NCBI RefSeq assembly: GCF_002929745.1
Contig: NZ_PJIQ01000012.1
Span: forward strand, 48,389 to 112,388
Length of the DNA: 64,000 nucleotides
Source of the DNA: Arthrobacter sp. B1805
Lineage (GTDB): Bacteria > Actinomycetota > Actinomycetes > Actinomycetales > Micrococcaceae
Direction of reading: 5' to 3'
The notes beneath the pieces were generated by a model that saw only the letters and a list, made by a program, of their open reading frames with translations, had not been told where the DNA came from and made no database searches. Positions 36,406 to 46,800 of the stretch are shown here, one piece after another. Positions within the stretch are counted from its first letter, which is position 1; every line of letters starts with the position of its first letter. Position numbers and translations under genes: made by a program.

Positions 36406-39030
36406 CTACTCGACCGGCTGGGGGACCAGTTGCACGGCGGAGACGCTCAGGGCGCCCTCGCCCTCCGCGAGCTGGAGGTCCCTCGCATTGCCCGCTGCGA
36501 GCAGGTCGGCCAGACCCGCGCGCACCTGCTCCACCTGGGCAGCTGGCGCCGTCACGACGGCGGTCTCCACCTCGGTGCGCTGTTTGACCTTCGCCTCGGA
36601 CTTCGCCTTCCGGATGCCGCCCAGCGCCAGGGCGACGGAGGTCAGGACGTGGGGGTCGGCCGTGCCCGGCAGCGCCCCCAGAGCTTCGGCGCTCGGCCAT
36701 GCTGCCCGGTGCACCGAATCCTGGCGCCACCAGCTCCAGACTTCTTCTGTCGCGAACGGGAGGAACGGTGCGAAGAGGCGCAGCAGGGCGTCGAGGGTCG
36801 TGGCCAGGGTCGTCTGGACGGACTGCGTCTCCGGGTCGCCCGCGTCGCCGTAGGCCCGGTCCTTGACCAGTTCCACGTAGTCGTCCGTGAAGGTCCAGAA
36901 GAAGGACTCCGAGAGCTGCAGGGCCCGGGCGTAGTCGTACTTCTCGAAGGCGGCCGTCGCCTGCTCGGTCACGGTACGCAGCTGAGCGAGCAGCGAGAGG
37001 TCCAGGGCGTTCGAGACACGGCCGAGTGCGCCTTCGCCGACGGACGCCTCGGTGACGCCGAGGTTCAGGACGAACTTGGAGGCGTTCAGCAGCTTGATGG
37101 CCAGGCGGCGGCCGATCTTCATCTGGTTGATCTCGTAGGCGGTGTCCGCACCGAGTTTCGCCGAAGCGGCCCAGTAACGGACGGCGTCAGCGCCGAACTG
37201 TTCCAGGACATCCGTCGGGACCACCACGTTGCCCTTCGACTTCGACATCTTCTTGCGGTCCGGGTCGAGGATCCACCCCGAAAGGGCTGCGTGCTTCCAC
37301 GGCACGGAGTCCTGCAGGGCGTCTGCGCGCACGGCGGTCGAGAAGAGCCAGGTGCGGATGATGTCGTGGCCCTGGGGGCGGAGGTCGAAGGGGAAGACCT
37401 TCGCGAACAGGTCCTCGTCGCGGCCCCAGCCGCCGACGATCTGCGGTGTGAGGGATGACGTCGCCCAGGTGTCCAGCACGTCGTTGTCCCCGATGAAACC
37501 GTTCGGCTGATTGCGGGCCGACTCGTCGAAACCGGGAGCGGGATCGGCGGCAGGGTCGACCGGGAGCGACTCGGCGGCAGGAAGGATGGGGTCGTCGTAC
37601 TCCGGTTCGCCGTCGGCGTCCAGGCGGTACCAGACGGGCACGGGCACGCCGAAGAACCGCTGTCGCGAGACGAGCCAGTCGCCGTTCAGGCCCTCGATCC
37701 AGTTCTCGTAGCGCGAGCGCATGAAGGACGGGTGGAACTCGATCTCGCGCCCGCGCTGGATCAGGGCGTCCCGCTTGCCGGCGTCGCGCCCGCCGTTGCG
37801 GATGTACCACTGGCGGCTCGTGACCACTTCGAGGGGCTTGTCGCCCTTCTCGTAGAAGTTGACCGGGTGCATGATCTTCTTCGGTTCGCCGTCCAGGTCG
37901 CCACTGTCGCGCAGCAGGGCGACGACGGCCTCCTTGGCGCTGAAGATCGTCTTGCCGGCCACCTGCGCGTAGTTCTCGCGCGCTCGGTCGGTGGCGATCC
38001 ATTCGGGCGTCTCGGAGCGGATCCTGCCGTCGCGACCGACGACGGCTCGCGTCGGCAGCTGCAGTTCGCGCCACCAGGTGACGTCCGTCAGATCACCGAA
38101 GGTGCAGATCATGGCGATGCCACTGCCCTTGTCCGGCTTGGCGAGGGGGTGTGCCTTGACCTCCACCTCGACGTCGAACAGAGGTGACGTCACCGTGGTG
38201 CCGAAGAGCGGCTTGTAGCGCTCGTCGTCGGGGTGGGCAACGAGGGCCACGCACGCCGGCAGGAGTTCGGGTCGGGTGGTCTCGATGTGGATCTGTTCGC
38301 CACCTGCGCAGTGAAAGGCGATGCGGTGGTATGCCCCGGGCTGCTCGCGATCCTCGAGTTCGGCCTGCGCGACAGCCGTGCGGAAGGTGACGTCCCACAG
38401 CGTCGGAGCTTCGGCGAGGTAGGCGTCGCCCGCCCGCAGGTTCTCGAGGAAGGCCCGCTGCGAGACGGCACGCGAGGTGTCGTCGATGGTGCGGTAGGTC
38501 AGGTTCCAGTCCACCGAGAGCCCGAGCGTGCTGAAGAGGTTCTCGAAGACCTTCTCGTCCTCGACGGCCAGTTCCTCGCAGAGCTCGATGAAGGTGCGGC
38601 GGGATACGGCGTCGAAGTCGCGCTGGTTCTTGGGCGGCTCGGCGGGCGGCCGGTAGTCGGGGTCGTAGGCGACGCTGGGATCGCAGCGGACGCCGTAGTA
38701 GTTCTGGACCCTGCGCTCGGTCGGGAGCCCGTTGTCGTCCCAGCCCATCGGATAGAAGACGTTGGCGCCCCTCATCCTCTTGAAGCGGGCCATGACGTCC
38801 GTCTGGGTGTAGGAGAACATGTGCCCGACGTGGAGGGACCCGGACGCCGTTGGCGGGGGAGTGTCGATCGAATAGACCTCGCCGCGCGTCGTGTCGCGGT
38901 TGAAGGCATAGGTGCCGTCCTCGCGCCACTGGCGGGACAGCCTCTCTTCGAGCCCCTCGAGGGCGGGCTTGTCGGGAACGGAAACGGACTGGGAGGAGGG
39001 CGTGTCTGTGCCCTGGGTCGTATCGGCCAT
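36406..39030 (-). CDS. valS: Valyl-tRNA synthetase
   Basis: Charges tRNA-Val. 874 aa. Class I signatures are SGSLHVGHMF (HIGH-type) and KMSKSKGN. The editing domain (about 190-370) and the C-terminal anticodon-binding region (about 640-790) are both present, and a charged C-terminal coiled region closes the protein. The N-terminus MADTTQGTDTPSS is unconserved. The stop codon lies in one of two 20-bp tandem copies (36379-36418). No T-box is visible upstream, unlike ileS. Confidence 0.96.
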   Translation of the reverse strand: MADTTQGTDTPSSQSVSVPDKPALEGLEERLSRQWREDGTYAFNRDTTRGEVYSIDTPPPTASGSLHVGHMFSYTQTDVMARFKRMRGANVFYPMGWDDNGLPTERRVQNYYGVRCDPSVAYDPDYRPPAEPPKNQRDFDAVSRRTFIELCEELAVEDEKVFENLFSTLGLSVDWNLTYRTIDDTSRAVSQRAFLENLRAGDAYLAEAPTLWDVTFRTAVAQAELEDREQPGAYHRIAFHCAGGEQIHIETTRPELLPACVALVAHPDDERYKPLFGTTVTSPLFDVEVEVKAHPLAKPDKGSGIAMICTFGDLTDVTWWRELQLPTRAVVGRDGRIRSETPEWIATDRARENYAQVAGKTIFSAKEAVVALLRDSGDLDGEPKKIMHPVNFYEKGDKPLEVVTSRQWYIRNGGRDAGKRDALIQRGREIEFHPSFMRSRYENWIEGLNGDWLVSRQRFFGVPVPVWYRLDADGEPEYDDPILPAAESLPVDPAADPAPGFDESARNQPNGFIGDNDVLDTWATSSLTPQIVGGWGRDEDLFAKVFPFDLRPQGHDIIRTWLFSTAVRADALQDSVPWKHAALSGWILDPDRKKMSKSKGNVVVPTDVLEQFGADAVRYWAASAKLGADTAYEINQMKIGRRLAIKLLNASKFVLNLGVTEASVGEGALGRVSNALDLSLLAQLRTVTEQATAAFEKYDYARALQLSESFFWTFTDDYVELVKDRAYGDAGDPETQSVQTTLATTLDALLRLFAPFLPFATEEVWSWWRQDSVHRAAWPSAEALGALPGTADPHVLTSVALALGGIRKAKSEAKVKQRTEVETAVVTAPAAQVEQVRAGLADLLAAGNARDLQLAEGEGALSVSAVQLVPQPVE

Positions 39031-39072
39031 GCCCCCATTGTTCCCTACGGCGGGACGATGACGTTCCGGAGG

Positions 39073-40602
39073 TCAGTGGCCCGCACCGAGTTTCCCGCCG
39101 AGGCGTTCGCGCATCCTCGACGAGGCTTCGTTGAGGCCGACGATCTTCACGTCGGTGCCGTGGGTGCGGTACTTCTCCTGGATGGCGTCGAGGGCGGCGA
39201 TGGTCGAGGCATCCCACAGGTGGGAACCGTGCAGGTCGATCGTGACGCGGTGGGGGTCAGTGGCGTACTCGAACTGGGTGTAGAGGTCGTTGGAGGACGC
39301 GAAGAACAGCTCCCCGTCCACGGTGTACGTGGCGTGGCGGTCACCGTCTACGGTGTCCTCGGTCCGTTCGACCGTGACGAAGTGCGCGACGCGGCGTGCG
39401 AAGGCGACCATGGCGACGAGGACGCCCACGCCGACGCCGATGGCGAGGTTGTGGGTCCAGACCGTCACGACGACGGTGGCGAGCATGACCGTGGTCTCGC
39501 TCTTGGGCATTCGCTTGAGGGTCGTCGGCCGGATGCTGTGCCAGTCGAAGGTGGCGATGGACACGAAGATCATGACGGCCACGAGGGCCGCCATGGGGAT
39601 GAGGGCCACGATGTCCCCGAGGGCGACGACGAGGATGAGCAGGAAGACGCCGGCCAGGAAGGTCGAGATGCGCGTGCGCGCCCCGGAGGCCTTCACGTTG
39701 ATCATCGTCTGGCCGATCATGGCGCAGCCGCCCATGCCGCCGAACAGGCCGGTGATGATGTTCGCGGCTCCCTGACCCCAGGACTCGCGGGTCTTGTTCG
39801 ATCGGGTGTCGGTGATGTCGTCGACGAGCTTGGCGGTCATGAGGGATTCGAGCAGCCCGACCGCTGCCAGCGCGAGGGCGAACGGAGCGATGATCTGCAG
39901 TGTCTCGAGGTTCAGCGGCACGTTCGGGAAGAACAGCGACGGGAGGCTCTCGGGCAGTTCGCCCTTGTCCCCGACAGTGGGCACGAGAACGTTGGCGAGG
40001 ACCGCGAACACGGTCAGGACGACGATCGCGACCAGCGGCGCCGGGACCGCCTTCGTCAGACGAGGGAGGCCGAAGACGATCAGCAGGCCGACGGCGACCA
40101 TCGGGTAGACCATCCACGGAACATCGATGAGCTCGGGGACCTGGGACAGGAAGATCAGGATGGCCAGGGCGTTCACGAAGCCGACCATGACCGAGCGCGG
40201 GATGAACCGCATGAGCCGTGCCACGCCGGCGAGACCGAGGATGACCTGAAGAATCCCGCCGAGGATGACCGCGGCGATGAAGTAATCGACGCCGTGGCTG
40301 GCGACCAGGGGTGCGATGACGAGGGCGACGGCACCGGTGGCGGCCGAGATCATGGCGGGGCGGCCGCCGAGGAACGCGATGGAGACCGCCATCGTGAAGG
40401 ACGCGAACAGACCGAGCCGCGGATCGACTCCGGCGATGATCGAGAAGGCGATCGCCTCGGGGATCAGGGCCAGTGCGACGACGAGCCCCGCGAGGACTTC
40501 CGTCTTCAGGAGTCGCGCGTCCTTCAGCGTCCGGACGACGGACTGCCTCTCGACCGGGGTCAGGGCAGCAGGGCCGGTGGGAGTCCGTGGAGTGGTCATC
40601 AT
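39073..40602 (-). CDS. SulP-family anion transporter with STAS domain
   Basis: 509 aa. About 11-12 transmembrane segments (residues about 35-410) begin with [18 protein letters not shown], the SulP signature region. A C-terminal STAS domain (about 425-505) includes [19 protein letters not shown]. Family members carry sulfate, bicarbonate or other anions with H+ or Na+; the substrate is not evident. The sulfur-assimilation operon elsewhere in the window makes sulfate plausible, and bicarbonate is the main alternative. It shares a 172-bp divergent promoter region with a merR gene, probably its regulator. Start: the first of two adjacent ATGs, with GAGG upstream. Confidence 0.93.
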   Translation of the reverse strand: MMTTPRTPTGPAALTPVERQSVVRTLKDARLLKTEVLAGLVVALALIPEAIAFSIIAGVDPRLGLFASFTMAVSIAFLGGRPAMISAATGAVALVIAPLVASHGVDYFIAAVILGGILQVILGLAGVARLMRFIPRSVMVGFVNALAILIFLSQVPELIDVPWMVYPMVAVGLLIVFGLPRLTKAVPAPLVAIVVLTVFAVLANVLVPTVGDKGELPESLPSLFFPNVPLNLETLQIIAPFALALAAVGLLESLMTAKLVDDITDTRSNKTRESWGQGAANIITGLFGGMGGCAMIGQTMINVKASGARTRISTFLAGVFLLILVVALGDIVALIPMAALVAVMIFVSIATFDWHSIRPTTLKRMPKSETTVMLATVVVTVWTHNLAIGVGVGVLVAMVAFARRVAHFVTVERTEDTVDGDRHATYTVDGELFFASSNDLYTQFEYATDPHRVTIDLHGSHLWDASTIAALDAIQEKYRTHGTDVKIVGLNEASSRMRERLGGKLGAGH

Positions 40603-40707
40603 GTTATGTCCTCGGGGTGCGGGGCTGCGTCGTGCCGGCGTCGGAGCGCCGCGGGACGATGGCTGCTGCTGTGCAGGGAGCGCGCCCGCCTGAGCCGGCG
40701 CCAGGTT

Positions 40708-40732
40708 CAACCCTAACGTAACGGTAGGGTTG
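40708..40732. promoter_or_regulatory. MerR-type dyad operator in the sulP-merR divergent promoter
   Basis: CAACCCTAACGT, then A, then ACGGTAGGGTTG: 12-bp arms with one mismatch in a 25-bp element. It lies 105 bp from the sulP start and 42 bp from the merR start. MerR regulators bind dyads like this in a long spacer between -35 and -10. Confidence 0.65.
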
Positions 40733-40774
40733 TCACGACGAGAGAGGGTCGGTGTCAAGCAGGATGATGGGGTG

Positions 40775-41146
40775 ATGCAGACCATGCACATCGGAGAACT
40801 TGCCGAACGGACCGGATTGTCGCTGCGGACCATCCGCCACTACGACGAGGTCGGCATCCTGCCCGCCTCCTCCCGCTCCGAGGGTGGATTCCGGCTGTAC
40901 ACGGAGGACGACGTCGAGCGCCTGCTGCTCATCCGCAGGATGAAGCCCCTCGGATTCTCGCTCGAGGAGATGCAGGCCCTGCTGGACGTCACGGACCAGT
41001 GGGACACGGAGACGGACCCTGACCGCAGGGAGCTGCTCCGCGCGTCCCTCGACGCCTTTCGGGCCTCGGCCGCGGAACGGCGGGAGAAGCTGGTGCAGAC
41101 CCTCGCCCGCGCCGACGAGTTCATCGACCGGTTGAACAGGTACTGA
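40775..41146 (+). CDS. MerR-family transcriptional regulator
   Basis: 123 aa from the ATG at 40775; the preceding open frame would start inside the operator. The N-terminal winged helix is HIGELAERTGLSLRTIRHYDEVG, followed by SRSEGGFRLYTEDDVERLLLIRRMKPLGFSLEEMQ. A C-terminal coiled coil allows dimerisation. There are no metal-binding Cys residues as in CueR or ZntR, so the effector is unknown. It probably controls sulP, and itself, through the dyad at 40708-40732. Confidence 0.9.
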   Translation: MQTMHIGELAERTGLSLRTIRHYDEVGILPASSRSEGGFRLYTEDDVERLLLIRRMKPLGFSLEEMQALLDVTDQWDTETDPDRRELLRASLDAFRASAAERREKLVQTLARADEFIDRLNRY

Positions 41147-41222
41147 CACCTCCTGCGGTCGGGAAGCCCTTCCACCCGATGCTTGATGACCGGACCTTAC
41201 GCGCGCGTCAGCGCCCCATCGC

Positions 41223-41228
41223 TACAGT
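41223..41228 (+). promoter_or_regulatory. -10 box of an apparently leaderless promoter (SDR gene)
   Basis: TACAGT ends 6 nt before the ATG at 41235. Confidence 0.5.
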
Positions 41229-41234
41229 GGCTCC

Positions 41235-42032
41235 ATGACCCAGATTCCCGCCCAGCTCGGCGCACCCGTGACACCAGCCCCATCCGCCCTCCGTGCCGTC
41301 GTCACGGGAGCCAGTTCCGGAATCGGCGCGGCCACGGTGCGCGCCCTGCGCCGGGCCGGCTGGGACGTCGTCGCCGCAGCCCGGCGCGTCGACCGCCTGG
41401 AGGCCCTCGCCGAGGAGACCGGCGCGGTTCCGATGGTCCTGGACGTCACGGACCAGGTCTCCGTCGCCGCCTTCGCCGCAGAGGTCGCGGCGGCCGGCCC
41501 CGTCCATGCCCTGGTCAACAACGCGGGCGGGGCGTTCGGCACCGAACGTGTCGCCGAGGCGAGGACCGAGGACTGGGACTGGATGTACAACGTGAACGTG
41601 CTCGGCTCCCTGCGGATGACCCGCGCGCTTCTGCCCGCATTGCGCGACGGCGGCCAGGGCAGCGTCCTGTTCCTCACCTCCACCGCGGCGCTCGCGGCCT
41701 ACGAGGGCGGTGCGGGATACTGCGGGGTCAAGGCAGCCCAGGAGTCCATGGCACGCTCGCTGCGGCTGGAGGAGGCGGAGCACAACATCCGTGTCATCGA
41801 GGTGTCCCCGGGCATGGTGCACACCGAGGAGTTCTCACTCAACCGGCTCGGCGGTGACCAGGGCGCCGCCGACAAGGTCTACGAGGGCGTGGCGCACCCG
41901 CTCACCGCGGACGACGTCGCCGACGCCGTCGCGTTCACCCTCAATGCGCCCCACCACATGAACATCGATCAGCTCGTGCTCCGGCCTCTTGCCCAGGCGG
42001 CGAACCACAAGGTGCTGCGCTCCCCGCAGTAG
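41235..42032 (+). CDS. Short-chain dehydrogenase/reductase (YdfG-like)
   Basis: 265 aa. The nucleotide-binding motif TGASSGIGAATVRAL is followed by RRVDRL (favouring NADP), NNAGG, catalytic Ser in FLTSTAALAAYEG and YCGVKAA (Tyr and Lys of YxxxK). VIEVSPGMVHTEEF is the PG motif. It resembles serine 3-dehydrogenase/YdfG proteins. It stands alone between merR and the P450 gene (convergent, 3 bp apart). Confidence 0.9.
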   Translation: MTQIPAQLGAPVTPAPSALRAVVTGASSGIGAATVRALRRAGWDVVAAARRVDRLEALAEETGAVPMVLDVTDQVSVAAFAAEVAAAGPVHALVNNAGGAFGTERVAEARTEDWDWMYNVNVLGSLRMTRALLPALRDGGQGSVLFLTSTAALAAYEGGAGYCGVKAAQESMARSLRLEEAEHNIRVIEVSPGMVHTEEFSLNRLGGDQGAADKVYEGVAHPLTADDVADAVAFTLNAPHHMNIDQLVLRPLAQAANHKVLRSPQ

Positions 42033-42035
42033 CGG

Positions 42036-43367
42036 TCATCGAGCCCGCGGGGACACGACGAGGCGCACCGAGTAGTTGTCCATCGTGCCGGGCAGAGGTC
42101 GGGACGGGTCGAGGGTCTGGCCCTGGGCGAGCTCGACGTCGTTCCCGCTGACCAGCGAGGCCAGCGCCGCACTCGTCAGGAGCAGCACCAACTGCTTGCC
42201 CGGGCAGACCACCGGTCCGTCGCTGAACGGGACGAGCGGCCAGCCGTCGTCCTCGTCGGTGAGCCAGCGTTCCGGCCGGAAGCCGTGCGCGTTGCGCAGG
42301 GACCGGTCATCCCTGTGGAAGTAGGGCGAGTAGATGAGGATGCCGCACTGCGCCGGCATCACTCCGTGGTCCCACTCGACGGGCGCGGTGGTCTGGCGGA
42401 GGATCATCGGCGTCGTGGGCCACAGGCGCAGGGACTCGAGGACGCTTGCCCGCAGGTAGGGCAGGAACCGCCGCCCGGAGGTATCGCCGTCGACCTCGCG
42501 TCTCGCCGTCGCCATCGCTTCGGCGTGGGTCGCGAGGACCGTCAGGGTGCGGAAGGTCGCCATTCCTGCCGGATCGAAGGCGAAGAGCCACTGGGGCACC
42601 TGCTGCGAGGGCTCGGCGCCGTCCCCCGCGGGTGCTGCCGCCAGGACGGCCGCAAGGCTCCCGGGCTCCGCGTTCGCCAGCTCGTCCGAGATGCGCTGGA
42701 GGAACCGCGCGCGCGTCCTTCTCCGCACCGGTCTGAGGAAGGCCCAGTTGCCGTCCTTCCGCAGGCGGATCACCATCGCCGTGAGTTCCTTGTCGTGCCG
42801 TGCGTGGTCGCCGAAGACCACGCGGCGCACCACGCGGTACCAGGCGTCGAGGAAGTCGTCCCAGGGCAGCGAGCCGCTGCTCGCGGCGCCGGCGAGCAGC
42901 TGCTGCATCTCCTCCTCCACGATGGGGACGAACCGGTCGGCGAGGTGGTGCACCGGATGGCCGGTGTCGAGGACCTGTTCCTGGAGGGCGCGGCGCACCG
43001 TGCGCACGGGACCCCGCGAGATCAGGACGTTGGCGGGCTGGAAGTGCGACAGTGCCGCTTTCTTCTCGCTGGTCGCGGGCGAGAACGGCTCGGGTGATCG
43101 GGCCAGGACGGTGGTGACGTCGTCGGGCGCCAGGATCACCGCCTGCTTGCGGATCGGCAGTTTCAGCATCAGGGGGCCTGCCGGGTACTTGGCATGGACC
43201 TTCCTGACGATGTCGACGGCCTTCGCGTCGAGCTCGAGGCGGGCCGCGAGCCCGACGACGCGCGGCCGCCTGATGATGGGTCCCTTTGCGACGGTGGGCA
43301 GGAAGACGCCCAGCAGCAGCCGCGCGGTATCCAGCGCGGACGCGGTGGGAAGGGTCGAGGGAGGCAT
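42036..43367 (-). CDS. Cytochrome P450
   Basis: 443 aa. Haem-binding loop FSDGPVVCPGKQ carries the Cys ligand; the ExxR motif is in VLESLRLWP; the C-helix region FSPATSEKK is also present. It lacks a membrane anchor and is soluble. The I-helix is unusual: the usual acid-threonine pair is replaced by DPAGMATFRTL, with Asp near the site but the Thr one residue away. No ferredoxin or reductase gene is adjacent, and the substrate is unknown. AGGAC lies upstream of the ATG. Confidence 0.88.
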   Translation of the reverse strand: MPPSTLPTASALDTARLLLGVFLPTVAKGPIIRRPRVVGLAARLELDAKAVDIVRKVHAKYPAGPLMLKLPIRKQAVILAPDDVTTVLARSPEPFSPATSEKKAALSHFQPANVLISRGPVRTVRRALQEQVLDTGHPVHHLADRFVPIVEEEMQQLLAGAASSGSLPWDDFLDAWYRVVRRVVFGDHARHDKELTAMVIRLRKDGNWAFLRPVRRRTRARFLQRISDELANAEPGSLAAVLAAAPAGDGAEPSQQVPQWLFAFDPAGMATFRTLTVLATHAEAMATARREVDGDTSGRRFLPYLRASVLESLRLWPTTPMILRQTTAPVEWDHGVMPAQCGILIYSPYFHRDDRSLRNAHGFRPERWLTDEDDGWPLVPFSDGPVVCPGKQLVLLLTSAALASLVSGNDVELAQGQTLDPSRPLPGTMDNYSVRLVVSPRAR

Positions 43368-43521
43368 GCAGGGTCCGTCCTGTTGCTATCGGATGCTTCC
43401 CACCCTGCCAATCCCCGGCTCCGACCACAACGCTTTTCCGCGTCCCTCCCAGCGGCGCCGCCGTGCGGGTGCCGCTGTCGGCAGTGCCGTCGCGCTTTCG
43501 ACAACGATTTCGCGCCGGGGC

Positions 43522-43527
43522 TAGACT
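43522..43527 (+). promoter_or_regulatory. Likely -10 of the ileS T-box leader
   Basis: TAGACT predicts a transcription start near 43534, giving a leader of about 290 nt. Confidence 0.5.
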
Positions 43528-43533
43528 TGGGGC

Positions 43534-43823
43534 ATCAGCATCGACCCGGCAATCACCGGCGAGCTTCCGGAAGAAAGGCCCAGCCCCTCGCGGGCGGCCC
43601 GTAGAACCGGACGGGGCGGCCCGTCACAGCCTGCGAACGAGCGGCAGCCCCGATCGTCGCGTCCTGGCAGCAGGTGCGCGGCGGACGACGGCGGCAAGTG
43701 AGGTGGTACCGCGGGTCCAGAACCCCTGCGGCCGGTCAGGCAACCGGCAGCGGGCGGAATGGGCGCCCGTCCTCACGGCAGGATTCCTGCACCACCCGAC
43801 GCCGCCGTACACAGGATGAGAAT
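43534..43823 (+). promoter_or_regulatory. T-box riboswitch upstream of ileS
   Basis: The T-box sequence GAGGTGGTACCGCG (43700-43713) differs from canonical AGGGTGGTACCGCG only at its first two positions. This is where uncharged tRNA pairs through its CCA end. A small hairpin CCGG-CAATCA-CCGG at 43546-43559 puts an ATC (Ile) codon in the loop and is my candidate specifier, suggesting a reduced stem I. Downstream hairpins at 43751-43769 and 43778-43790 precede the ribosome-binding site of ileS, and there is no U-run, so control is probably translational, as in other actinobacteria. Confidence 0.85.
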
Positions 43824-43824
43824 C

Positions 43825-46800
43825 ATGCCGCAGATCTACCCCAAAGCAGTGTCGCCCGACGACAACGGACGTTCCTCCGGAACCAGCGCGTCCCCGCGGT
43901 TCCCCGAGCTCGAGGAACGCGTCCTGCGCTACTGGCAGGAGGACGGCACGTTCCAGGCCTCCATCGACGCGCGTGACGCCGGGGTCGATGGTTCCAACGA
44001 GTTCGTCTTCTACGACGGACCCCCGTTCGCGAATGGCCTGCCGCATTACGGCCACCTCCTCACCGGGTATGCCAAGGACCTCGTGGGCCGGTACCAGACG
44101 CAGCGCGGCCACCGCGTGGAGCGGCGCTTCGGCTGGGACACGCATGGACTGCCGGCCGAACTCGAGGCCATGAAGCAGCTCGGTATGACCGACAAGCAGC
44201 AGATCGTGGCCATGGGTATCGACAACTTCAACGACGCCGCCCGGGCCTCCGTCATGAAGTACGCGGGGGAGTGGCGCGACTACGTGACCCGCCAGGCGCG
44301 CTGGGTCGACTTCGACAACGACTACAAGACCCTCAACCCCGAGTACATGGAGTCCGTGCTCTGGGCGTTCAAGACCCTCCACGACAAGGGCCTGACCTAC
44401 AACGGCTACCGGGTCCTGCCCTACTGCTGGAACGACGAGACCCCGCTCTCCAACCACGAACTCCGGATGGACGAGGACGTCTACCAGGACCGCCAGGACC
44501 AGACCGTCACGGTGACCTTCCCCATCCTCGCCGGCGAATCGGCCCTCTCGAAGGATCTCGACGGCGTGCAGGCCCTCGCCTGGACCACGACGCCGTGGAC
44601 GCTGCCCACCAACGCGGCGCTCGCCGTCGGGCCCGACATCACGTACGTCGTCCTCGATGGGCAGCGCGACGGCGAGGCCGGCCGGTTCCTGATCGCGGAG
44701 GACCTCCTGGGGAACTACGCCAAGGACCTCGGATTCGCGGACGCCACGGCAGCGCGCGAGGCCGTCACGTCCCGGCACCTCGGGACCGAGCTGGAAGGAC
44801 TCACCTACCAGCCGCTGTGGGACTACCTCGCCGATCCCGAGGAGGGTGGCTACCGCAACGCCTTCCGCATCCTCGTGGCGGACTACGTCACGACGACGGA
44901 CGGCACGGGCCTCGTCCACCAGGCACCCGCCTACGGCGAGGAGGACCAGAAGGTCTGCGAGGAAGCCGGCATCCAGGTGATCCTCTCGGTCGACGAGGGC
45001 GCGAAGTTCCTGCCGATGTTCGGTAAGGGGCCCCTCGCGGAGATCGTCGGGCTGCAGGTCTTCGAGGCGAACAGACACATCACGCGCGTGCTGAAGTCCG
45101 AGGGCCGGCTGGTGCGCCAGGCGAGCTACGTGCACAGCTACCCGCACTGCTGGCGGTGCCGCAATCCGCTCATCTACCGCGCCGTGTCCTCGTGGTACGT
45201 CGAGGTGACCAAGATCCGCGACCGCATGGTGGAGCTGAACCAGGACATCACGTGGATCCCCGGCAACGTCAAGGACGGCCAGTTCGGGAAGTGGCTCTCC
45301 AATGCGCGCGACTGGTCCATCAGTCGCAACCGCTTCTGGGGGAGTCCCATCCCCGTGTGGCAGTCCGACAATCCCGAGTACCCGCGCACCGACGTCTACG
45401 GTTCGCTCGCGGAGTTGCAGGCGGACTTCGGGCGGCTGCCGGTGAACAAGCAGGGCGAGGTGGACCTGCACCGTCCGTTCATCGACGAGCTCACGCGGCC
45501 CAATCCCGACGATCCGACGGGACAGTCGACCATGCGCCGCGTCGAGGACGTGCTCGACGTGTGGTTCGACTCCGGCTCGATGCCGTACGGCCAGGTGCAC
45601 TACCCGTTCGAGAACGAGCAGTGGTTCGACACCCACAATCCGGCCGACTTCATCGTCGAGTACATCGGCCAGACGCGCGGCTGGTTCTACATGCTGCACA
45701 TCCTGTCGACGGCGCTGTTCGACCGACCCGCGTTCCGCAACGTCATCAGCCATGGCATCGTCCTCGGCTCCGACGGCCAGAAGATGTCGAAGAGCCTGCG
45801 GAACTACCCGGATGTGTCCGAGGTCTTCGATCGCGACGGCTCGGATGCCATGCGGTGGTTCCTGATGGCGTCGCCCATCCTGCGGGGCGGCAACCTCGTG
45901 GTCACGGAGCAGGGCATCCGGGAGGGCGTGCGCCAGGTCATCCTGCCGCTGTGGAACGTCTGGCACTTCTTCAGCCTCTACACCAATGCCGCCGACGGCG
46001 GCGAGGGCTACGAGGCGAAGACCGTGACGCCCGAGGCGGCAGCGCAGCTGAAGGAGCCGATCGACCGCTACATCCTGGCGAACACCGGCAACCTCGTGCG
46101 CGATCTCACGGAGTCCCTCGATGCCTTCACCATCAGCGACGCCTGTGAGTCCCTGCGGCGCTACCTGGACACGCTCACCAACTGGTACGTCCGTCGGAGC
46201 CGCCAGCGCTTCTTCGACGAGGACACCGATGCGTTCGACGTCCTGTACACCTGCCTCGAAGCGGTCTGCCGCGTCGCAGCGCCCCTTCTTCCCCTCGTCA
46301 CCGAGGAGATCTGGCGCGGGCTCACGGGAGGACGGTCCGTCCACCTCACCGACTGGCCGGACACCGCGTCGTTCCCTGCCGCTCCAGAGCTCGTGGAGCA
46401 GATGGACCGCACGCGGCAGGTGTGCTCCGTAGGATCCAGCCTGCGGAAGGCTGCGAACCTTCGGGTGCGGCTACCGCTCAGGGAACTGACCGTCGTCGCC
46501 CCCGGCGCCGCCGATCTCGCCGGACAGTACTCCTCGATCATCGCGGACGAGCTCAACCTCAAGGGCGTCCGGCTGGTCGATTCGGCCGACGCCGAGCCCG
46601 CCGAGTTCGGCATCTCGCAGCGTCTCGTGGTCAACGCGCGCGCCGCCGGTCCGCGGCTGGGGAAGAACGTGCAGACCGTCATCAAGGCGTCGAAATCAGG
46701 TGACTGGCACGTGGACGACGACGGCGGTGTCACCGCCGGAGGCCTCCTGCTCGAGCCGCACGAATACACGTTGGACACCGTGGTGGAGGGAAACGACGCA

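Noticed and set aside
38233..40716. 827-codon open frame on the plus strand across valS and sulP
   Set aside because: It is opposite two clear genes and its product is an Asp/Gly/Arg-rich string with no recognisable domain.
42036..43367. P450 and SDR as part of a biosynthetic gene cluster
   Set aside because: No synthase, carrier protein or other tailoring gene is nearby; the neighbours are housekeeping genes.
43624..46344. 906-codon open frame on the minus strand opposite ileS
   Set aside because: Entirely antisense to the conserved ileS and its T-box leader; no family similarity.
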